Below, piece by piece: positions 59,397-64,000 of a stretch of 64,000 nt of DNA. Each line of letters opens with the position of its first letter. Within the stretch, counting starts at the first letter, position 1. The translations under genes and the position numbers were made by a program. This DNA is from Apostichopus japonicus (lineage: Eukaryota > Echinodermata > Holothuroidea > Aspidochirotida > Stichopodidae): the NCBI RefSeq assembly GCF_037975245.1, contig NC_092576.1:33086611-33150610 (forward strand). The letters are read 5' to 3'. The notes beneath the pieces were generated by a model that was not told the origin of the DNA, did no database searches, and saw nothing but the letters and a program-made list of their open reading frames with translations.

Positions 59397-62300
59397 GATT
59401 ATGTGTGTTGCGTACCTACTCCAAAGCTTTGGTTAAAGTGTATATTGTTCACATACATCGTTTTAAGCAGGTAACAATCTGTACCCATGCCTCCATTATT
59501 TAATGTAATTCCTATGTCACGATATTCTCACCATTCCTTTGTTATTAGCATTGTGTGTGTAATTTACAACAAACGATACATTCATTCATATTTTAGCATA
59601 CCGAACACACGCTAGTGTGGTCACTATCTTGTTATAATACGCTTTTCCTCATGGGTATCTTTCATTGCAAAACGAAAAGGAAAAATAATAGTGGTGCAGT
59701 AAAGTTGACTTATTGACTGTTCCGGTCCTAAAATCTCTACTGTTTTTCAGATTTTGTTGTTGACCATTATTTAATTTCACTGTGGTATCTTTTCAACCAA
59801 TGAAATTCGTCCCTCCATTGCATTAACATGATTATGGTCTTAAGTTTTTACTTGGAGAGCCCTGCAGTTATGGCGGAGGGGCTGTAATCGGGGCTTATGA
59901 AAAAATATCCCTGCAATATTACTTAATTGCTTCGAAGTTGTTTTCAACATCTACATCATACAAATTTTCCCATTCAATTTGTTGGAATTACTGCCTCGAT
60001 AATGTATCATATTTCTGGTTTATACTTTTGGTTATATGAGTGTTATTAGCAAACTTGACATGTTTTAGTATGTGAAGGAGCCTGGTAATCTCACAAAACA
60101 CTTTCAATCATCGCATATCATTGATAACGCGCTGAACAATCACAGCATCAGTAATGCTACGTCCCGTCCTCTGTTTCCATGTTAGAGCTTAATTCTACTG
60201 AGATCAACACACACACCCCCACGAAAAGGAGAGAAGCTCGGACAAATAGGATGTTTTAAAAGCTCATTATATGTTACTGCACATCATGCAAAAGCATCCT
60301 CTAAAATATGCATATGTTACTTGCAAAAGAAATTTCAATATTTGATGCTTAAATATGTATGGTATTTAACCTTAAAAATGCTTTAAATCTTCTAGATGGA
60401 TTGAATCATTTGATGAGATCCAATGACAGTTGTAAATACTGTATGCTTCGAAATTTAGGTAGGGGCCTGAACCATAACGGTGAATAAAGGATTGATAAAA
60501 AGGGGATGGGTACTGTCATGGGGTAATGGAAGGGTAAATTTGGCGGAATATTGATGCACTACGTTAGTTCTTTATAAATATGTTTAAACACATGACAGTG
60601 TTTAAAGAAAATAACAAATTAAGCACAAATTCTTACTGATTCAAAATATAGTTGAAACTATTTTTTGAAAGGAAGGACCGTTCAGGGTAGGATTAATCGA
60701 TACAGACTTCTATGTTGGGGGTTTAGACTCCTCCTCCGGAATAAATTAACATGTCAACTTCGGATGGTGCATTCCGAGCTATATTTGCACTATTAACTTA
60801 GGCTATACAATACAAAATACATGCAATGCAAGATTGTGACGTTATAAATTCATTTTCTTGGACTGACTGAGGTAGCAACTGAACCTCTTTGGGAGAGCCG
60901 GAGGGAAATCAAAGGTTTTCATAAAGTAGGGGTGATGTCATAGGTTTATTGTAGTCGAATTCCATGTGGTGGGTCCTCCTCCAGAAAATAAAATAAAGTC
61001 AAATGGTGCATTCGAGGCATATGTGCACCATAAATATAGTCCATATAAGTGCTTGCAAACACAAGATAACGCTAATAAATATTTTGTAACAGTTGAAAAG
61101 CTCAGGTGGTGGGGATGTGGTTCTAGTACTTCCCAAATAGCAGCAATTTCAGCATATTGCATTATTATAATGCTTGGTATTTCACATCTCACAAAACACT
61201 TGCAATCATCGCATATCATATCCCGTCCTCTGTTTTAAGTTAAAGCTTAATACAACCTAGACTCACACACACACACACACGGATAGCAGCTAAGGCAACG
61301 CGATTTTATAATTCTTCATATATGTTTTTGACCATCATGCAAAAGCGCCCTCTAAAGTATGTGATAAAAGCATAGAAACGAATAGCAACGATGATCAGTT
61401 TCAATGTTATTGACGATATCATATTATTAGTTTATCAACAAGGTATATGCAAACAGTGTGTTAATTTTAGTTTTAAATTCAGCTTTCCTATATTCCATTT
61501 TCGTAAACTTTTATTTTGATTTAAATATTTCGAATTAAATATTTCGTTTTAAAGTTTTACAGTACTAAAGGAAATTTTACTAGTTTGAAATCTGCTTAGA
61601 GTTAAATGTTCCATTTTGTTATATATTTTAATTGTCTGCTGGAATGTCCACCCATGTTCTACATTGGTGCTCCGAGGAACATAAAACTTCGTTTGCACAT
61701 CGTTTCTCTTCCCACGAAACATATATTTACACAATTGCGAATCTTTCTCAGTCTATTCTGGGTACTTTTCGAGGAGTTTGAACTAAAAATTACCACATTC
61801 TTATTACAGGTCATATTCACGCAACACCACAATAACATAAATGCGACCAATCTAAGAAACCATATAATGGACCAACAAACATACATAGCTAGTTGTGAAC
61901 CAGTTCCAATAAACATAATCAGTCATCCGGATATGAATATATAAATGATTTATTGTTTCTTTACAAAGTAGAGTTGATTGTTTGTACTTTGTTGATCAGT
62001 CAGGTGTTTGATTTTTCTTTTCTTTTTGTGAGGGGGGGGGGGTGTTATGAATTCCCACGTTCCTACTTTGATTAATGGAAGACTATTTTCTATCGTTTAG
62101 CTTTATCGTTTCTCTAACGCTTATCTCCGATATCAGCAGACTGTGATTAATTTAAGACAGATTGCTACATATGATGCAGGTACAACCGTCCGTGTTACGC
62201 ATGCGTAGACTTAACAAAACATTTCCTATCATGTTATTATGAACTCAAAATAGCTTTAAAGTTGAACACCGATAGGTTTCTGACACATCTTGATACAGAA

Positions 62301-62513
62301 GATATGTTGGTACATCGTCCTTAATTTTAACTGTATTTGCAAAAGCCACATTGATGATATAGAATTCCCCATTATACACCGTTCCTTCATATATTGCCAA
62401 TGTACGCGTGTTGAAATAAATTTTTCCAAACTGTTTATGTTATAACCATACATTTACATTCTAGTCAGGTCAAACCACCGATTATGAGTGTAATACAATA
62501 CCCATCAACCTAC
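59397..62513. other. Intron or intergenic with duplicated blocks
   Basis: It contains the local duplications at 60060-60330 with 61175-61400 and 60690-60790 with 60950-61040, and a CA microsatellite at 61264-61280. A G run lies at 62031-62042. Overlapping frames at 60938-61238 and 61549-61944 show no domain. Confidence 0.45.
60060..61400. repeat. Diverged local duplications
   Basis: CACAAAACACTTGCAATCAT then CGCATATCAT, CCCGTCCTCTGTTT and CATCATGCAAAAGC occur in order near 60090-60310 and again near 61187-61355 (offset about 1.05-1.1 kb). A second pair, TCCTCCTCC...AATGGTGCATTC, lies at 60725-60775 and 60973-61015. Confidence 0.7.
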
Positions 62514-62561
62514 CATATCATTATACTTTGTATCTGTTATCTCCTGGCTAGTATCACGGTG
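62514..62561 (-). CDS. Receptor-like gene, tail exon with YxxM motif
   Basis: A 48-bp exon (phase 0 to 0) with an excellent acceptor (TTTCTCTTGCTTTTCACTACAG) and donor GTAGGT. It codes HRDTSQEITDTKYNDM. The end YNDM fits YxxM, the docking motif for the p85 SH2 domains of PI3-kinase in receptor tails (family knowledge). It is followed in frame by VTRFRETY. Upstream exons, expected to carry the extracellular and membrane parts, are not seen and probably lie beyond 64000. Other exons could lie between this and the microexon. Confidence 0.6.
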
Positions 62562-62941
62562 CTGTAGTGAAAAGCAAGAGAAACGATGATCAGACCAATA
62601 ACTATATGACGTCATAAACATCACCGAGACAGTGGTAAGTCGAATCAGGAAATATTACTTTTCAGTAAAATAAAAAGAGTAAATACTCGACGAGGATAAA
62701 ACAATAAAAAGATGAACATCATTCGTTACACATTGAGTTTATCTTTCATATGAGGAGATCAGCATGATAGTATCATTAATAAAAACAAATATTTTAAATA
62801 AAGTTTCATAGGGAACGACAACGGCTTTCAATCAATGCGCATGTTTTTCCATTTGTGTTATTTATGTTGATTGTATACATGTATGGATTTTGTAACATGA
62901 AACATTTTGGTAGATATATACAAACCCACATACTCACACAC

Positions 62942-62989
<48 letters not shown>

Positions 62990-62992
62990 TTG

Positions 62993-63082
<90 letters not shown>

Positions 63083-64000
63083 CATATATACATATATATA
63101 TATAATTATATATCTACCAAATTGTCCTTGTTTTCCGGAATAATAGCTAGTAGTTTCTCCGTACTTCGGTATTTTTTTTCTTGGAGAGAGAAGGTTGGGA
63201 GGGGGTTAGAATCATGCAATATTCATTTCTCTTACAAGCCCTACCGAATCGTATGGCTATTCACATTCCATTGGCTGTAACCAGTGACATAGACAATCGC
63301 GGTAAGCAGCGGTAAAGTTCCACCCCCCACAGAAGTAATCGTTGGTTCAACGGGTAAAAGAAGCAAACTCTATTTCTTGAACACCTCGGACCTGGGCATA
63401 TCTAAATGCCGGGTGTTTGTGATCGATAGTGTATATTATATTTTATTTATATTGGCTTAAAAAATGGCAATGTTTTACTTTATTTTCGTAGTGCCATGTT
63501 TTGTTTTCCATTGCTGCTTATCTATTTCATTACATATATTGTCATTAGCCGTTCCTGCTATCAATTCCTTACACTAGTTGTCCTTTCTAATCACTACTGC
63601 CTCGCCTTAGCTTTATAGTAATTCGGCATTTCTTAACAGTCGACCGAATGTGCCAGGTTCGTCTGGGGATGTGTTTAAAAAAATTAAAAAAAAACATTTG
63701 AAATAACTTATATATAACTTATATACAAATAAAATTCTGTCTTGTTGGTACATTTTAATATCATATAAATCCGTAAGGTTGGTGTTATGAGCTCACTTGT
63801 ATTATTAGATAGGAAGTTCAAGTAGAGCCAATTTGTTTAATGTGCCAGACCCAGATGATTGTTGGTAATAATCCCAAATCCACGTGGACCTTAGTAATAC
63901 CGTTTGCTAATATTACAGGTTTTCATCCCTTGCCTATGACTGCAATGAGGAGGAGGTCCCTACCAGACCCCCCCCCCACCTTCCGCTCCTCGCTCACCGT
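62562..64000. other. Region upstream of the tail exons
   Basis: Mostly AT-rich with the TA array at 62944-63112. A C run lies at 63969-63979. I cannot support any exon here. Confidence 0.4.
62944..63112. repeat. (TA)n microsatellite
   Basis: Long TA array with occasional TACA and TGTA interruptions. The YIYIYI open frames on both strands are products of it. Confidence 0.98.

Noticed and set aside
62806-63280. Open frames coding long Tyr-Ile runs on both strands
   Set aside because: They are translations of the TA microsatellite and exist in opposite strands at once.
63250-63282. Short AG...GT segment on the minus strand as an upstream tail exon
   Set aside because: Too short, stop codons in two frames, and phase does not suit the 62514-62561 exon.

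Overview
The window looks like nuclear DNA of an invertebrate animal, most likely a deuterostome and plausibly an echinoderm such as a sea cucumber. This is inference. It is AT-rich, its coding DNA is split into short exons with canonical GT/AG borders, it carries a NACHT (NLR-type) gene with a long repeat-built C-terminus, an Ig-domain exon, and the debris of several animal retroelement families. I see no prokaryotic gene organisation, operon, CRISPR array, tRNA or rRNA.

Layout. Positions 1-20738 hold most of one NLR-like gene on the minus strand: a short pre-NACHT exon (20633-20738), a large NACHT exon (18897-20401), then twelve small exons running down to 604 and continuing off the left edge. 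They form a repeating four-exon cassette that I call A-B-C-D. Splice phases are the same in every copy (A 0 to 0, B 0 to 2, C 2 to 1, D 1 to 0), so each cassette is a whole number of codons. Copies 1 and 2 share introns as well, because about 2.6-3 kb was duplicated. The visible reading frame is about 1025 codons. The true N-terminus (right of 20738) and C-terminus (left of 604) are not seen.

Positions 21000-38800 are mainly non-coding. They hold a relic of the pre-NACHT exon (about 21.5 kb), two inverted 5'-truncated copies of one LINE 3' end (24.3-25.1 and 26.3-26.6 kb) whose terminal hairpin shows a compensatory change, a diverged duplicated block (29.5-32.2 and 35.6-37.3 kb), and a CR1/L2-type LINE tail (33.9-34.6 kb).

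Positions 39374-43036 carry, on the plus strand, a secreted or membrane-type Ig exon with a signal peptide and a probable second Ig exon broken by an in-frame stop. A tandem repeat and a hAT-type MITE with perfect 8-bp target duplications lie in the intron. Positions 43.4-52.6 kb are mobile-element debris: Penelope-like fragments with a decayed hammerhead-like motif, another LINE tail, a minus-strand Gypsy gag relic and a plus-strand Gypsy integrase relic duplicated around a roughly 95-bp tandem repeat.

Positions 55-62.6 kb hold minus-strand exons: a probable C-terminal membrane segment (55475-55587), and three exons (62514-62561, a 26-bp microexon at 58546-58571, and 57983-58067) that splice in frame into an acidic C-terminal tail with a YxxM motif. 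Their upstream part is probably beyond the right edge. An NLR gene, an Ig-domain gene and a receptor-like tail lie side by side, which would fit an immune-receptor neighbourhood. Nothing in the sequence shows that the products act together.
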